From assembly GCF_019805165.1 (NCBI RefSeq), contig NZ_RWIJ01000012.1, positions 85,772 to 149,771 on the forward strand: 64,000 bases of DNA, given 5' to 3'. The position numbers and the translations under genes were made by a program. The notes below the pieces were generated by a model that did no database searches, was not told where the DNA came from, and was given only the letters and a program-made list of their open reading frames with translations. Origin of the DNA: Azospirillum sp. 412522. Its GTDB lineage: Bacteria; Pseudomonadota; Alphaproteobacteria; Azospirillales; Azospirillaceae. Every line of letters starts with the position of its first letter. Positions within the stretch are counted from its first letter, which is position 1. Positions 8,624 to 18,505 of the stretch are shown here, piece after piece.

Positions 8624-9541
8624 ATGGATCTGCAGCGCCGCCTCCTCCCCTCCATGAGCATGCTGACCGCCTTCGAGGCGGCGGCCCGCACCGGCAGCTT
8701 CACCGCGGCGGCGGCGGAGCTGTCGCTGACCCAAGGGGCGGTCAGCCGGCAGATCAAGGCGCTGGAGGACCAGATCGGCACGGCGCTGTTCATCCGCAAG
8801 GGCCAGCGGGTGACCCTGACCCCGACCGGCGCGCTCTATGCCGATCCGATCCGCGACGCGCTGCGCCAGATCGCGGCGGCCACCGTGCGGACCATCGCCG
8901 CGCCCAAGGGCGGCGTGCTGAACCTCGCCATCCTGCCGACCTTTGGCACGCGCTGGCTGGTGCCGCGGCTGCCGGCCTTCCAGGCGGCGCATCCGCAGGT
9001 GACGATCCATTTCACCACCAAGCTGGTACCCTTCGATTTCCGCCTGCACGACCTGGACGCCGCCATCCATTACGGGTTCGGCGACTGGCCCGACGCCGTC
9101 TGCGACCATCTGCTGGACGAGGAGGTGCTGCCGGTCTGCTCTCCCGCCTTCCTCAAGGCGCATCCGGTGACGGAGCCGGCCGGTCTTCTGTCCCTGCCGC
9201 TCCTGCATACCAGCACGCGCGCCGATGCCTGGAACGACTGGCTGTCGGCCCAAGGCCTCGCACCCCGTCCAGGCGCCGGCATGGTGTTCGAGCAGTTCGC
9301 CACCACCGCCCAGGCGGCGGAGGCAGGGCTGGGCGTCGCCTTGCTGCCCACCCTGCTGGTCCGCGCCGAACTGGACGACGGCACCCTGGTCCCGGCCATC
9401 GACCGGCCGTACCGCAGCGCGCGGGCCTATTATCTGGTCCACCCCCGCGGCAAGGCCAACCATCCGCCCTTCGCCGCCTTCCGCCAGTGGCTTCTGGCGG
9501 AGGCGCAAGGAGAGCTGCGGGAAGTGCAGCCCTCCGCGTAG
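8624..9541 (+). CDS. LysR-family transcriptional regulator (GcvA-like)
   Basis: An N-terminal winged helix-turn-helix (SMLTAFEAAARTGSFTAAAAELSLTQGAVSRQIKALED) is followed by a periplasmic-binding-protein-like effector domain that includes the HDLDAAIHYGFGDWP stretch typical of the GcvA/AmpR branch. The ATG at 8624 gives 305 residues and the classical spacing to the helix-turn-helix; an in-frame ATG at 8600 would add eight residues. It is transcribed away from the thiamine-diphosphate enzyme with a gap of about 127 bases, the standard arrangement for LysR control of a divergent target. The effector is unknown. Confidence 0.92.
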   Translation: MDLQRRLLPSMSMLTAFEAAARTGSFTAAAAELSLTQGAVSRQIKALEDQIGTALFIRKGQRVTLTPTGALYADPIRDALRQIAAATVRTIAAPKGGVLNLAILPTFGTRWLVPRLPAFQAAHPQVTIHFTTKLVPFDFRLHDLDAAIHYGFGDWPDAVCDHLLDEEVLPVCSPAFLKAHPVTEPAGLLSLPLLHTSTRADAWNDWLSAQGLAPRPGAGMVFEQFATTAQAAEAGLGVALLPTLLVRAELDDGTLVPAIDRPYRSARAYYLVHPRGKANHPPFAAFRQWLLAEAQGELREVQPSA

Positions 9542-9542
9542 C

Positions 9543-11318
9543 TCACACCGCCGCCAGTTCGCCGATCCCGTCGCCGTCGCGCCGGACGGTCAGCCGCCGT
9601 TCGTGGAAGGCGGCGAGGCTGGGACGATGGCCGACGCTGACCAGGGCGGTGCCGGGCAGCCGGTCGCGCAGCAGGCCGTAGAGCCGCTCCTCCGTCTCCG
9701 GGTCGCAGGCGGAGGTCGCCTCGTCCAGATAGAGCCAGTCGGGCTTGTGCAGCAGGGCGCGCGCGATGGCGATGCGCTGCTGCTCGCCGCCGGACAGGCG
9801 CTGCGACCAGTGATCCTCCTCCGCCAGACGGTCGGCGAAGCCGGCCATGCCGACGGCGTCCAGCACCTCGCGCACCGCTTCGGCCGGGAAGGCGTCGGGG
9901 GCGGCCGGGTAGGTGACGGTGCTGCGCAAACTGCCGATCGGAAGATAGGGCTTCTGCGGCAGCACCATGCTGCCGTTGGCCGCCGAGCCGCCGGGCGGCA
10001 GCGCGATCCGGCCCCGGCCAAAGGGCCAGATGCCGGCGATGGCGCGCAGGATCGTGCTCTTGCCCGAACCCGAGGGGCCGGTGATCAGCAGCGTCTCTCC
10101 CGGCCGCACCGTCAGGTCGGCGCGGACAAGCGGGGTGCCGCCGTCGGGCAGGGTCAATGCCAACCCGTCCAGCGTCAGCGCCCCATCGGCCGCCACCGCG
10201 CGTTCCACCCCGGCATGGTCGCGGGCATCGGCGCGTACCCTTTCCACCGCATGGCGGAAGCCGGTCAGGCGGCTGGTGGTGGCGTGCCAGTCGGCCAGAC
10301 TGACATAGGCGTCGATGAACCAGGACATCGCCCCCTGCACCTGCCCGAAGGCCTGCGAGGTCTGCATCAGCGATCCCAGCGGCAGGGCGCCGCTGAAATA
10401 GCGCGGGGCGGCGACCAGCAGCGGGAAGATGATGGCGATCTGCCCGTAGGCGGAGGTGAACCAGACCAGCCGCTTCTGCGTGCGCATCAGCGACCACCAG
10501 TTGGCGACGACCTGGGCGAAGCGGTCGCCGAAGCCGCGCGCCTCCTGCGCCTCGCCCTGTTGCAGGGCGACGCTCTCCGCATTCTCGCGCAGGCGGACCA
10601 TGGCGAAGCGGAAGTCGGCCTCGTACCGCTGCTGGTCGAAGCTGAGCCGGGCGAGCGGCTTGCCGATCCGGTGGGTGATCCAGGTGCCGGCGACGGCATA
10701 GACCAGCGCCACCCATACCATGTAGCCGGGCAGGTCGATGCCGAGCCAGGGGAGGGTGACCGAGCCTGACAGGCTCCACAGGATGGCGAGGAAGGAGACC
10801 AGCGAGACCAGATTGGTCATGAAGCCCAGCGACAGGCTCAGGGTCAGCTGGACGAAGCTGCGCAGATCCTCGGCGATGCGCTGGTCGGGGTTGTCGGTGC
10901 CGGTGTCGGCGAATTGCAGGCGGTAATAGGTCTGGTTCTCCAGCCAGTCGCCGAGATAGCGCTCGGTCAGCCAGCGGCGCCAGCGGATCTGCAGCATCTG
11001 GTTCAGGTAGAGGCGATAGACCGCCACCGCGATGAAGACCAGCGCCAGCCCGCCGAACACCAGCAGGGCGTGGATGAAGCCGTTCTGGTCCTTGTCCTGC
11101 AACGCGTTGAAGATGTCGGCGTTGATCTGGGTGAACCAGACCTCCATGAACACCGCCGCCAGATTGAGGACGACGATCGCCGCGAGCAGGCCGCGCGCCG
11201 CCCATTTCTCCTCCGACGACCAATAGGGCTTGGTCAGGCGCCAGACATCGGCCAGGAAGCGACGGGCGGCGGACAGGCGTCCGGAAGAGGGGGGCGGGGC
11301 ATACGCACGCGCGGGCAT
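9543..11318 (-). CDS. ABC transporter with fused permease and ATPase, SbmA/BacA-like (YddA family)
   Basis: A 591-residue half-transporter. The N-terminal part has about six membrane helices and the SbmA/BacA signature region (YRLYLNQMLQIRWRRWLTERYLGDWL). The ATPase domain follows, with Walker A GPSGSGKST (about residue 420), the ABC signature LSGGEQQR and Walker B DWLYLDEATSACD. Relatives move vitamin B12, peptides or very-long-chain fatty acyl groups across the inner membrane, and BacA matters in rhizobial symbiosis. The gene ends one base from the convergent LysR stop. The substrate cannot be told from sequence. Confidence 0.9.
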   Translation of the reverse strand: MPARAYAPPPSSGRLSAARRFLADVWRLTKPYWSSEEKWAARGLLAAIVVLNLAAVFMEVWFTQINADIFNALQDKDQNGFIHALLVFGGLALVFIAVAVYRLYLNQMLQIRWRRWLTERYLGDWLENQTYYRLQFADTGTDNPDQRIAEDLRSFVQLTLSLSLGFMTNLVSLVSFLAILWSLSGSVTLPWLGIDLPGYMVWVALVYAVAGTWITHRIGKPLARLSFDQQRYEADFRFAMVRLRENAESVALQQGEAQEARGFGDRFAQVVANWWSLMRTQKRLVWFTSAYGQIAIIFPLLVAAPRYFSGALPLGSLMQTSQAFGQVQGAMSWFIDAYVSLADWHATTSRLTGFRHAVERVRADARDHAGVERAVAADGALTLDGLALTLPDGGTPLVRADLTVRPGETLLITGPSGSGKSTILRAIAGIWPFGRGRIALPPGGSAANGSMVLPQKPYLPIGSLRSTVTYPAAPDAFPAEAVREVLDAVGMAGFADRLAEEDHWSQRLSGGEQQRIAIARALLHKPDWLYLDEATSACDPETEERLYGLLRDRLPGTALVSVGHRPSLAAFHERRLTVRRDGDGIGELAAV

Positions 11319-11426
11319 TGGTCGGCACTCGCAAGCGGTCGGGAGGATGCTTGCCGATTACCACCCTTTGCCGCCGCCGCGGCATGAAATCGCTGTCACT
11401 TGCCGTGGATCATCCGCAAGCGGGCT

Positions 11427-12197
11427 TCAGCGCTGTCCAGCCGAGCTTCGGCAGTCGCTCAGGATGTTGCCGACCGTCACCCGCTCCCGCTCGTCCATGC
11501 TGAGGCTCCAGCGCGCCTTCACCAGAATCCAGTCGGCGACATAGAGGCAGATGCCGTCGCGTTTGGGCGGCAGCCAGTCCTCCGGTCCCTTGGATCCCTT
11601 GGCGCGGTTGGCCTCGCGGCTGGCGGCCAGCAGGGTCAGCGGATCGCTGGTGTCGTTGGCATAGGCGGCGCGCTTCTCCCGGCTCCAGTCGTACCCGCCG
11701 CTGGCATAGGTCTCCTCCAGCGGCACGCGGTGGTCGATGTCGACCATCTGCGGGTCGGTGAAGCGCTCGCCGGTATAGGGATCGAGCCAGTCGCCGGACT
11801 TCACGCTGCAGCCCTTGGCATCCAGGGTCGCTGCGCGCCGGGAATCGCGGATCAGCACTTTTTCGCGCGCATTCAGGCAACCGCCATCGAGCGCCAGCCA
11901 GTGCGGCCAGTCCTCGCGCTGGTAGCCGCCGCGCTTTTCGGGCTCCACCCGGATGCCGTCGAGCTGGCGGGCCACCTCGGCATAGTCGATCCGGTCCGTG
12001 GGACGGGCGACGACCGGCGGTGGCGGTTCGGCGGGCTCCTGCCTGCGCGGCTGGCGGGGACGGTGGGGCTCCTCGCCCAGCAGGCGGTCGAGCGTTCCGG
12101 GCGGGATGATGTGGAGCCGCTCGGCCACCGCGACGACGGCGAGGATCGCGAGGACGACGAACAGCGCCCGCAGGGGAAGGGAACGGCGGCGGGGCAT
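11427..12197 (-). CDS. Membrane-anchored or secreted HNH endonuclease-family protein (DUF1524)
   Basis: A 256-residue protein. An N-terminal hydrophobic segment (about residues 8-24) acts as signal anchor, followed by a proline-rich linker. The globular part has the DUF1524 pattern MVDIDHRVPLEETYASGG with the catalytic-type D-x-D-H, then a DTSDPLTLLAASREANRAKGSKGPEDWLPP stretch matching the HNH Asn and the downstream KG...W. Such proteins are common as exported nucleases; whether it cuts DNA is inferred. A C-terminal ILSDC stretch ends the family match. No immunity or restriction partner is adjacent, so a restriction role is unlikely. Confidence 0.8.
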   Translation of the reverse strand: MPRRRSLPLRALFVVLAILAVVAVAERLHIIPPGTLDRLLGEEPHRPRQPRRQEPAEPPPPVVARPTDRIDYAEVARQLDGIRVEPEKRGGYQREDWPHWLALDGGCLNAREKVLIRDSRRAATLDAKGCSVKSGDWLDPYTGERFTDPQMVDIDHRVPLEETYASGGYDWSREKRAAYANDTSDPLTLLAASREANRAKGSKGPEDWLPPKRDGICLYVADWILVKARWSLSMDERERVTVGNILSDCRSSAGQR

Positions 12198-12324
12198 GTC
12201 ACCCCGCCCGGGACGGATCCCCTCGCCCCCGCCGGGGAGAGGGGGATTTCGTCGACGCCGCCGTCATGCTCCGCTCACCTTTTTGATCCGCACCCCCCCC
12301 TCATACCCGCCTATGGCGCCCGCC

Positions 12325-13269
<945 letters not shown>

Positions 13270-13751
13270 GGTCCGTGCAAGCCCTTCCTTCGTTGCACCG
13301 GCTTCGCCGCGATGCAGCGGAGCGGCCGGTAATCCCTTCCAAGAGTCGGGACACAACCGGCGCCCCGCCAGACCATCTTCGGGATAGGGAGGCGCCCCAA
13401 CCGGGGAGGACCCCCCGTCCAACCGGCGACCGGAGGGGCGAATCGGTCCTGCTTCCTCCATGACGGTTTCGGGACAGGCGGGACCGATGGTTCAACAGGC
13501 TTATCCACCATCTTGTCCACGGTTCTGTGGATAACCATGGTCAAGCTTGCCGGCTTCGAACGCGCGTCGGACCGGTCACACTGGTGCAGAAATGCTGCTG
13601 AATACGGACAGTTCCTCGACCGGATCCTTTGCTGCAAAGCACAAAGGCAGTCCAAGCAAAAAGCCCCGCCGTGGCGTCTTTGCCACAACGGGGCCTTCCG
13701 AAAGCTCTGTTCGGGCCTGTGGACTAAGGCCCGGCTTGCGTTTGCCCGGCG
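13270..13751. other. Intergenic region with DnaA-box-like cluster and a terminator
   Basis: No convincing gene in these 482 bases. Around 13501-13534 lie one perfect DnaA box on the minus strand (TTATCCACA, 13526-13534), a one-mismatch box on the plus strand (TTATCCACC, 13501-13509) and a weaker TTGTCCACG (13513-13521). A terminator for the minus-strand serC gene lies at 13656-13695. Confidence 0.5.
13656..13695 (-). terminator. Rho-independent terminator of serC
   Basis: An imperfect stem (GCCCCGCCGTGGC at 13663-13675 with GCCACAACGGGGC at 13682-13694, two mismatches) is followed on the minus strand by five T residues. It lies about 60 bases past the serC stop. Confidence 0.8.
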
Positions 13752-14939
13752 TCAGTCCCGCCTGGGGCCGAGCGTCTCCGCCTTGACGATGGCGAAGGCC
13801 CAGTCGAGCCAGGGCAGCACCGCCTCCATATCCTCGTTCTCCACCGTGGCCCCACCCCACAGGCGCAGGCCGGGAGGCGCATCGCGGTAGGAACCGGCGT
13901 CGAAGGCGGCCTCCTCCTTCTCCAGCAGGGCGGACATCTTCTTGGCGAAGGCGGCCTGGGCGTCCTCCGGCAGGGCGGTCACCTCCGGATCGGTGAAGCG
14001 CAGGCAGATCGAGGTGCAGGAGCGGTTGGCCGGATCCTTGGCGAGGAAACCGGCCCAGGGGCTGGCCTCCACCCAGTCCGCGACGATGCGCAGGTTCTGC
14101 TCCGAACGGCGGATCAGCTGGGTCAGGCCGCCCAGCGAAAGGGCCCAGCGCAGGCCGTCGATGGCATCCTCGACGCACAGCATCGACGGCGTGTTGATGG
14201 TGTCGCCCTCGAAGATGCCTTCGATCAGCTTGCCGTTCTTGGTCATGCGGAAGATCTTCGGCAGCGGCCGGTCGGGCTGGAAGCTTTCCAGCCGTTCGAC
14301 GGCGCGCGGGCTCAGCACCAGCATGCCGTGCGCCGCCTCGCCGCCCAGCACCTTCTGCCAGGACCATGTGGCGACGTCGATCTTGTGCCAGGGCAGCGCC
14401 ATGGCGAAGGCGGCGGAGGTGGCGTCGCAGATGCTCAGCCCTTCGCGGTCGTCGGCGATCCAGCCGCCGTCGGCCACGCGCACGCCGGCGGTGGTGCCGT
14501 TCCAGGTGAAGACGACGTCACGGCTGAAATCGACCGCCGACAGGTCCGGCAACTCGCCATAGGGGGCGATCAGGTTGCGGACGTCGGGCAGCTTCAGCTG
14601 CTTGGCGACGTCGGTCACCCATTCCTTGCCGAAGCTCTCCCAGGCCAGCATGTCGACGCCGCGGGCGCCCAGCATCGACCACAGCGCCATCTCCACCGCA
14701 CCGGTGTCGGAGGCCGGGACGATGCCGATGCGGTAGTCGCCAGGGATGCCCAGCACCGCGCGGGTGAGGTCGATGACCTCCTTCAGCTTGGCCTTGCCCG
14801 GCTTGGAGCGGTGGGAGCGGCCGAGCAGCGCGCCGTCCAGCGCGTCGAGCGACCAGCCCGGACGCTTCGCGCAGGGACCCGAGGAGAAGAGCGGAGTATT
14901 GGGCCGGCGGCTGGGCCGGCTGGCGCTGCTGGCAGTCAT
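13752..14939 (-). CDS. serC: Phosphoserine aminotransferase
   Basis: A 395-residue PLP enzyme that makes 3-phosphoserine from 3-phosphohydroxypyruvate and glutamate in serine synthesis. The form is the long alphaproteobacterial/archaeal type, recognised by [16 protein letters not shown] near the N-terminus, the [11 protein letters not shown] stretch, and the PLP lysine in [16 protein letters not shown]. The ATG at 14939 is chosen because the frame upstream (to 15014) encodes no family sequence. A good terminator follows. In relatives serA is often next door; it is not here, and the flanking genes are unrelated. Confidence 0.93.
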   Translation of the reverse strand: MTASSASRPSRRPNTPLFSSGPCAKRPGWSLDALDGALLGRSHRSKPGKAKLKEVIDLTRAVLGIPGDYRIGIVPASDTGAVEMALWSMLGARGVDMLAWESFGKEWVTDVAKQLKLPDVRNLIAPYGELPDLSAVDFSRDVVFTWNGTTAGVRVADGGWIADDREGLSICDATSAAFAMALPWHKIDVATWSWQKVLGGEAAHGMLVLSPRAVERLESFQPDRPLPKIFRMTKNGKLIEGIFEGDTINTPSMLCVEDAIDGLRWALSLGGLTQLIRRSEQNLRIVADWVEASPWAGFLAKDPANRSCTSICLRFTDPEVTALPEDAQAAFAKKMSALLEKEEAAFDAGSYRDAPPGLRLWGGATVENEDMEAVLPWLDWAFAIVKAETLGPRRD

Positions 14940-15104
14940 GGGGCGAACTTCCTGGGGGCGGACTTCCTGTCCCGGAACAGGAATGTGCGGAGGTCCGGAC
15001 CTTAAAAGCTGCACCTGCCGCCGTCAATCGAGGGCGTGTCAAGGGATGCGGAACCCAGCATGGCCGCAGCCGCAGGTCCCGCTCCGCCGAAATCGCTTGG
15101 CCGC

Positions 15105-15572
15105 CTACTTGGTACGGCCGATCCTGCCGTTGCGGTAGGTCCAGGCGGCGTCGGCCCCGCCGCCCGGCTGCGGCATGGACACGGTCAGGGTGTCGTTGTC
15201 GATGGTGACCTGGGCAGCGTCGCTGCACGAGCCGAAGGGATAGGAGACCGTCGGCTGCGGCCCGCCGACCTCCAGGATGCGGAAGCGGGTCGGGCAGTCC
15301 TTGGCGCCGGTGTCGGACTGGAACAGGGCGATCCAGCGATCCTTCAGGGAGTAGGCGCCGACGAAGGACAGCATGTCGCTCTCCTTGTCCTCGAACACGG
15401 GCTTGTCGTTCACCGAAACCTGGGTGTGCTTCGGCCCGATGTCGGTCATCGTCAGCACGGTGTTGCCCAGCGCCGCCATCAGGCGCGGCTCCGCCGCATC
15501 GGCGGACGTCACGATCCCGGAGGCGATCGAAAGGCTGCCCACCACCGCGGCGCACACACTAAGAACCCGCAA
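15105..15572 (-). CDS. Secreted protein of unknown function
   Basis: A 155-residue protein with a clear signal peptide (hydrophobic residues about 5-22, cleavage near ADAAEP). The mature part has two cysteines (DCPTRF and GSCSDA) that may pair in the periplasm, is rich in beta-type sequence, and ends in NGRIGRTK. No family was recognised. It lies upstream of serC on the same strand with 165 bases between, so co-transcription is possible but not implied. Confidence 0.75.
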   Translation of the reverse strand: MRVLSVCAAVVGSLSIASGIVTSADAAEPRLMAALGNTVLTMTDIGPKHTQVSVNDKPVFEDKESDMLSFVGAYSLKDRWIALFQSDTGAKDCPTRFRILEVGGPQPTVSYPFGSCSDAAQVTIDNDTLTVSMPQPGGGADAAWTYRNGRIGRTK

Positions 15573-15694
15573 AGGCCGTCTCCCTGGCTGCTGCGCCCCG
15601 GCGGGGCGGCTTTACCGAACCGGGCGCACCATAATGCGGTGAGCGCCTGGCCGGAAGCCGTCCTTTTCGCCGGTGGACGGGGCAGCGGGTCGCC

Positions 15695-16045
15695 TTAGCG
15701 GATGTTGACGCTGAAACCGAAGCCGGGAGCGACCGGCTGGGGCGCGTAGACGACGGGGGGCGGCGCATAGATCACCCGCGGCGGAGGGGGCGGGGCATAC
15801 ACGACCGGCGGCGGCGCGTAGATCACGGGCGGCGGCGCGTAGTAGCCGCGCTCGCGCCAGTGGCGGTGATGGGGACGGTCCCAGCCGCGCCACTCCGGCC
15901 CGCCGCGGCCGCGCCATTCGCGGCCATAATCTCCGCGCCAGCCATCATGGGCGGCGGCAGGGGCGACGGTGGCACCCAGCATCGATCCGGCGACCAGAGC
16001 GCCCAGAACCACGGCTTTCAATCCAGAACCAAAGCGGCCAGTCAT
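15695..16045 (-). CDS. Secreted proline/tyrosine-rich repeat protein
   Basis: A 116-residue protein: signal peptide (about 1-32, ending PAAAHD), then a basic W/R/G-rich stretch (GWRGDYGREWRGRGG), then four to five repeats of the unit YAPPPVV/I (about residues 69-104), and a short GFGFSVNIR tail. Similar small proteins with PPPxxY repeats and an NIR ending are common in alphaproteobacteria and are thought to be exposed at the envelope. The function is unknown; low complexity limits any assignment. Confidence 0.75.
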   Translation of the reverse strand: MTGRFGSGLKAVVLGALVAGSMLGATVAPAAAHDGWRGDYGREWRGRGGPEWRGWDRPHHRHWRERGYYAPPPVIYAPPPVVYAPPPPPRVIYAPPPVVYAPQPVAPGFGFSVNIR

Positions 16046-16169
16046 TCCGGCATCCTCCTGGTGTCGGGGGTATCTTGTCCCCTCATGAACCGAAGAACGT
16101 CGCCGCTCCCGATTTCATTCCACCCGTTCGACAAGGATTTGGTCGTATGGCTTTAGTCATAGCCAAATC

Positions 16170-16199
16170 GGTATGGTCATCGTCGGTACGGTCATTGTC
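16170..16199. repeat. Tandem 15-base imperfect repeat
   Basis: Two adjacent copies of GGTAYGGTCATYGTC differ at two positions. The repeat lies in the gap upstream of a small plus-strand ORF and has no obvious role. Confidence 0.6.
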
Positions 16200-16248
16200 A
16201 CCGTGCCCACCCTTCCCCGTGCCGGGCATTCATGGTAAATGATCGGCC

Positions 16249-16476
16249 ATGGTAGAGACCCGACGCACCGGTGACCGTTCGAACGAGCCGATCCGCCCCG
16301 ACTCCGGCGGCGGGCGTGTTCCCGCGGCCGGCGCGCGGGCACGGGCGGAAGGCGTCGTCCAGCAGGGACGGCAGCGTGTCCCGACCCTGCGCGAACTGGC
16401 TGCATTGGTGGTCAACGGGGTGTTGACCCTGCCGCGCAACTACCGCCGCGGCATGTTCCTCGACGTTCAGGTGTAG
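16249..16476 (+). CDS. Small hypothetical protein
   Basis: A 75-residue frame with strong G/C preference at third codon positions and an organised C-terminus (VPTLRELAALVVNGVLTLPRNYRRGMFLDVQV), which looks like a real short helical protein. It overlaps the 3' end of the minus-strand glycosyltransferase by ten bases. No family was recognised and there is no strong ribosome-binding site, so it may be a chance frame. Confidence 0.4.
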   Translation: MVETRRTGDRSNEPIRPDSGGGRVPAAGARARAEGVVQQGRQRVPTLRELAALVVNGVLTLPRNYRRGMFLDVQV

Positions 16477-17231
16477 GCTCCCACACCGGGGCCGAACAGC
16501 CGCTCCGTCAGCAGTGACGGCAGCTCGTACTGCGGCAGGCACAGGCTGGTGCTGCGGGCGTGCAGCGTGTGCAGGCACAGCCCCTCCGCGTCCGGGAAGG
16601 CGCCGACACGGAAGCGCTCGCGGGCGGCCTTGACGAAGGGCGCATCCTCGCAGGCGTTCACCGGCGGAAAGCGCGCTGCTTCCCACACCCTGCGCCGGTA
16701 GGCATAGGAGAATCCGTAGCCGTCGAGATTGTCGGGGGAGGGCGGGGCGTCCGGCGCCTCGACATAGCTGCAACCCTGCCGTCCCCAGCGATGGTGCGAT
16801 CCGCCGCGCGCCGTGTCCCAATAGCCGAAGCGCCGGTGCGGCACGCTGTAGAGGAACCAGCCCGACAGCTTGACCAGATCGTGCCCCTGATCCAGCCACC
16901 CCAGCATCCGTTCCACATAGGCCGGCGCGTAGAAATCGTCGTCGTCCATATGGACGATCACCGATCCCCCGGCATGTTCGGCCAGGATGTTGCGCTTCTC
17001 GCCGATGGCGTAGCGGCTGGGCGAGTAGAAATACTTCAGCCGCGGACTCGCCAGCGGCTTCAGATAGGCCGAGGGGCGCGGGCTGTCGTCGAACACCAGC
17101 CACTCGATCTCGCCGTGGGTCTGCGCCTGGATGCAGGCGTGCAGGCGGGGCAGGAACTCCTCGCGCTGCCAGGTGGGCGTGATGATGCTGACGAGGGGGA
17201 TCGAGGCGGCGTCGTCGGTGGTGGGCGTCAT
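16467..17231 (-). CDS. Family 2 glycosyltransferase
   Basis: A 254-residue GT-A fold enzyme. It opens with the family pattern PLVSIITPTWQREEFLPR, and has the metal/nucleotide-binding VHMDDDDFYAPAYVERM (the DxD region), then acceptor-side sequence ending at a conserved-type acidic NACEDAPFV. It would transfer a sugar from a nucleotide donor, probably to a surface glycan or protein. The ATG at 17231 is chosen because upstream sequence is out of family. No other glycan genes are adjacent except the epimerase 3 kb away, so the pathway is unknown. Confidence 0.85.
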   Translation of the reverse strand: MTPTTDDAASIPLVSIITPTWQREEFLPRLHACIQAQTHGEIEWLVFDDSPRPSAYLKPLASPRLKYFYSPSRYAIGEKRNILAEHAGGSVIVHMDDDDFYAPAYVERMLGWLDQGHDLVKLSGWFLYSVPHRRFGYWDTARGGSHHRWGRQGCSYVEAPDAPPSPDNLDGYGFSYAYRRRVWEAARFPPVNACEDAPFVKAARERFRVGAFPDAEGLCLHTLHARSTSLCLPQYELPSLLTERLFGPGVGAYT

Positions 17232-17317
17232 GGGCTTTCTTGCTCGCGCGGGCGGCCTGCGTGTAGACAGGCGGCAGGATACATCGTCCTCCGGCCCTGC
17301 GCACGGGCCGGGGGCGT

Positions 17318-17725
17318 GTGATGGAAGGAAGGACGCCCGTGGGAGTGATCGACCGGATCTGGATCGTCTTCGCGGCGCTGAACGGAGCCATGGCGGTCGG
17401 CACAGGAGCCTATGCAAGCCATGCGCTGGCCGCCGAGCCGCAGGCGCAGGAGTGGTTCCGCATCGCCGGCCAATATCAGATGGCGCATGCGCTGGCTCTG
17501 ATCCTGCTGGTGGCGCTGGGTGGTCGGATGAACGGGAACGGGCGGCTGGCTCTGCGGATCGCAGGGTGGCTGTTCGTCGCCGGGATCCCGCTGTTCTGCG
17601 GCACGCTCTATGCGCTGGGGACGGTCGGGCCGCTGCCGGTGCCGATGACGGCGCCGGCCGGTGGATGGTGCTTCATGCTGGGTTGGGTGGCGCTGGCGGC
17701 TGCGGCGCTCCGGGCGCGCGGCTGA
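17318..17725 (+). CDS. DUF423-family small membrane protein
   Basis: A 135-residue protein with four hydrophobic segments and the DUF423 pattern: IWIVFAALNGAMAVGTGAYASHAL, then FRIAGQYQMAHALALILL, AGWLFVAGIPLFCGTLYAL and a final PAGGWCFMLGWVALAAAAL. The family (YgdD-like) is widespread and its function is unknown. A GTG at 17339, preceded by GGAAGGA, may be the true start and would drop seven residues. It stands alone between a minus-strand glycosyltransferase and a minus-strand regulator. Confidence 0.87.
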   Translation: MMEGRTPVGVIDRIWIVFAALNGAMAVGTGAYASHALAAEPQAQEWFRIAGQYQMAHALALILLVALGGRMNGNGRLALRIAGWLFVAGIPLFCGTLYALGTVGPLPVPMTAPAGGWCFMLGWVALAAAALRARG

Positions 17726-17757
17726 GGCTTGCGGCCCTCGACCTCAGGCGACCGTCC

Positions 17758-18135
17758 TCAGCCTGCGGCGGCGGCGCGCAGGTCCGAACGGTCGGTGGTG
17801 GAGTCGCTGTCGTGTCCGCCGCTGTCCGCATCCTCCGTCGCGGGGGTGCAGTAGAGCCCGTGCAGCGTGGTCATGATGGTCTGCGCCTCGTGCCCGTTCA
17901 ACGAGTAGTAGATGTTCTGCGCGCTGCGCCGCGTGCGGACCAGATTGTCGTTGCGCAGGCGGGCGAGATGCTGTGACAGCGCCGACTGGCTGAGACCGAC
18001 CAGATCCTCCAGTTCTCCCACCGACCGCTCGCCCTGGCTCAGATAGCACAGGATCAGGAGGCGCCGTTCATTGCACATCGCCTTCAACAGCGCGCTCGCC
18101 CGACGGGCGTTGGCCTGCAAATCCTCGATCTTCAT
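17758..18135 (-). CDS. bigR: ArsR-family regulator, BigR/SqrR-like persulfide sensor
   Basis: A 125-residue winged-helix repressor: LLKAMCNERRLLILCYLSQGERSVGELEDLVGLSQSALSQHLARLR is the DNA-binding core. Cys30 (RLLILCYL) and Cys96 (LHGLYCTP) are 66 residues apart, the same spacing as the two reactive cysteines of SqrR (41 and 107), which form a polysulfide bridge when sulfane sulfur is present. No ArsR-type metal motif ELCVCD is seen. It diverges from a TusA-like sulfur-carrier gene, which supports a role in sulfur stress. The last 25 residues are disordered and acidic. Confidence 0.85.
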   Translation of the reverse strand: MKIEDLQANARRASALLKAMCNERRLLILCYLSQGERSVGELEDLVGLSQSALSQHLARLRNDNLVRTRRSAQNIYYSLNGHEAQTIMTTLHGLYCTPATEDADSGGHDSDSTTDRSDLRAAAAG

Positions 18136-18505
18136 CGCTTTACCGTCGCCCTGTCCGTTCCGATTCGTTTTGCGCCCGAGCCGTCGTTTCGCGGCCCGGC
18201 AAAGAAAAATGCTCGTATCCTAGTATATTCGTATAAGGCGGCTATTGTCCACCTGCGGGAATCCGGCATAGGGACCATGCCGCTGCTTGGCTCCAGCGCA
18301 GGCTTGAGCGTCGCCATCATCGTCGAGTGCCGGCTTTTTCTCGCATCGCGAAGCAAAGCCGCGACGGATATATCATCCTGTGGTTGTGATCGATAATCAT
18401 CCGCAGTGATGCGATGGATCTCCGGGATGAGCGCGATGGCGACGCAGCCCGGAGATCCATTGCATCCGTCGTGACACCGGATGGCCGGTCGGGTAGCATT
18501 TCGCA
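18136..18505. promoter_or_regulatory. Divergent regulatory region between the BigR-like and TusA-like genes
   Basis: These 370 bases carry no gene. An AT-rich stretch at 18214-18237 contains TATATTCGTATA, a short inverted repeat with TATA arms, inside a CGTAT-N10-CGTAT direct repeat. It sits 80-100 bases from the regulator start and is the best candidate operator and promoter for it. A second AT-rich patch (18368-18402) could serve the sulfur-carrier gene. Confidence 0.45.
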
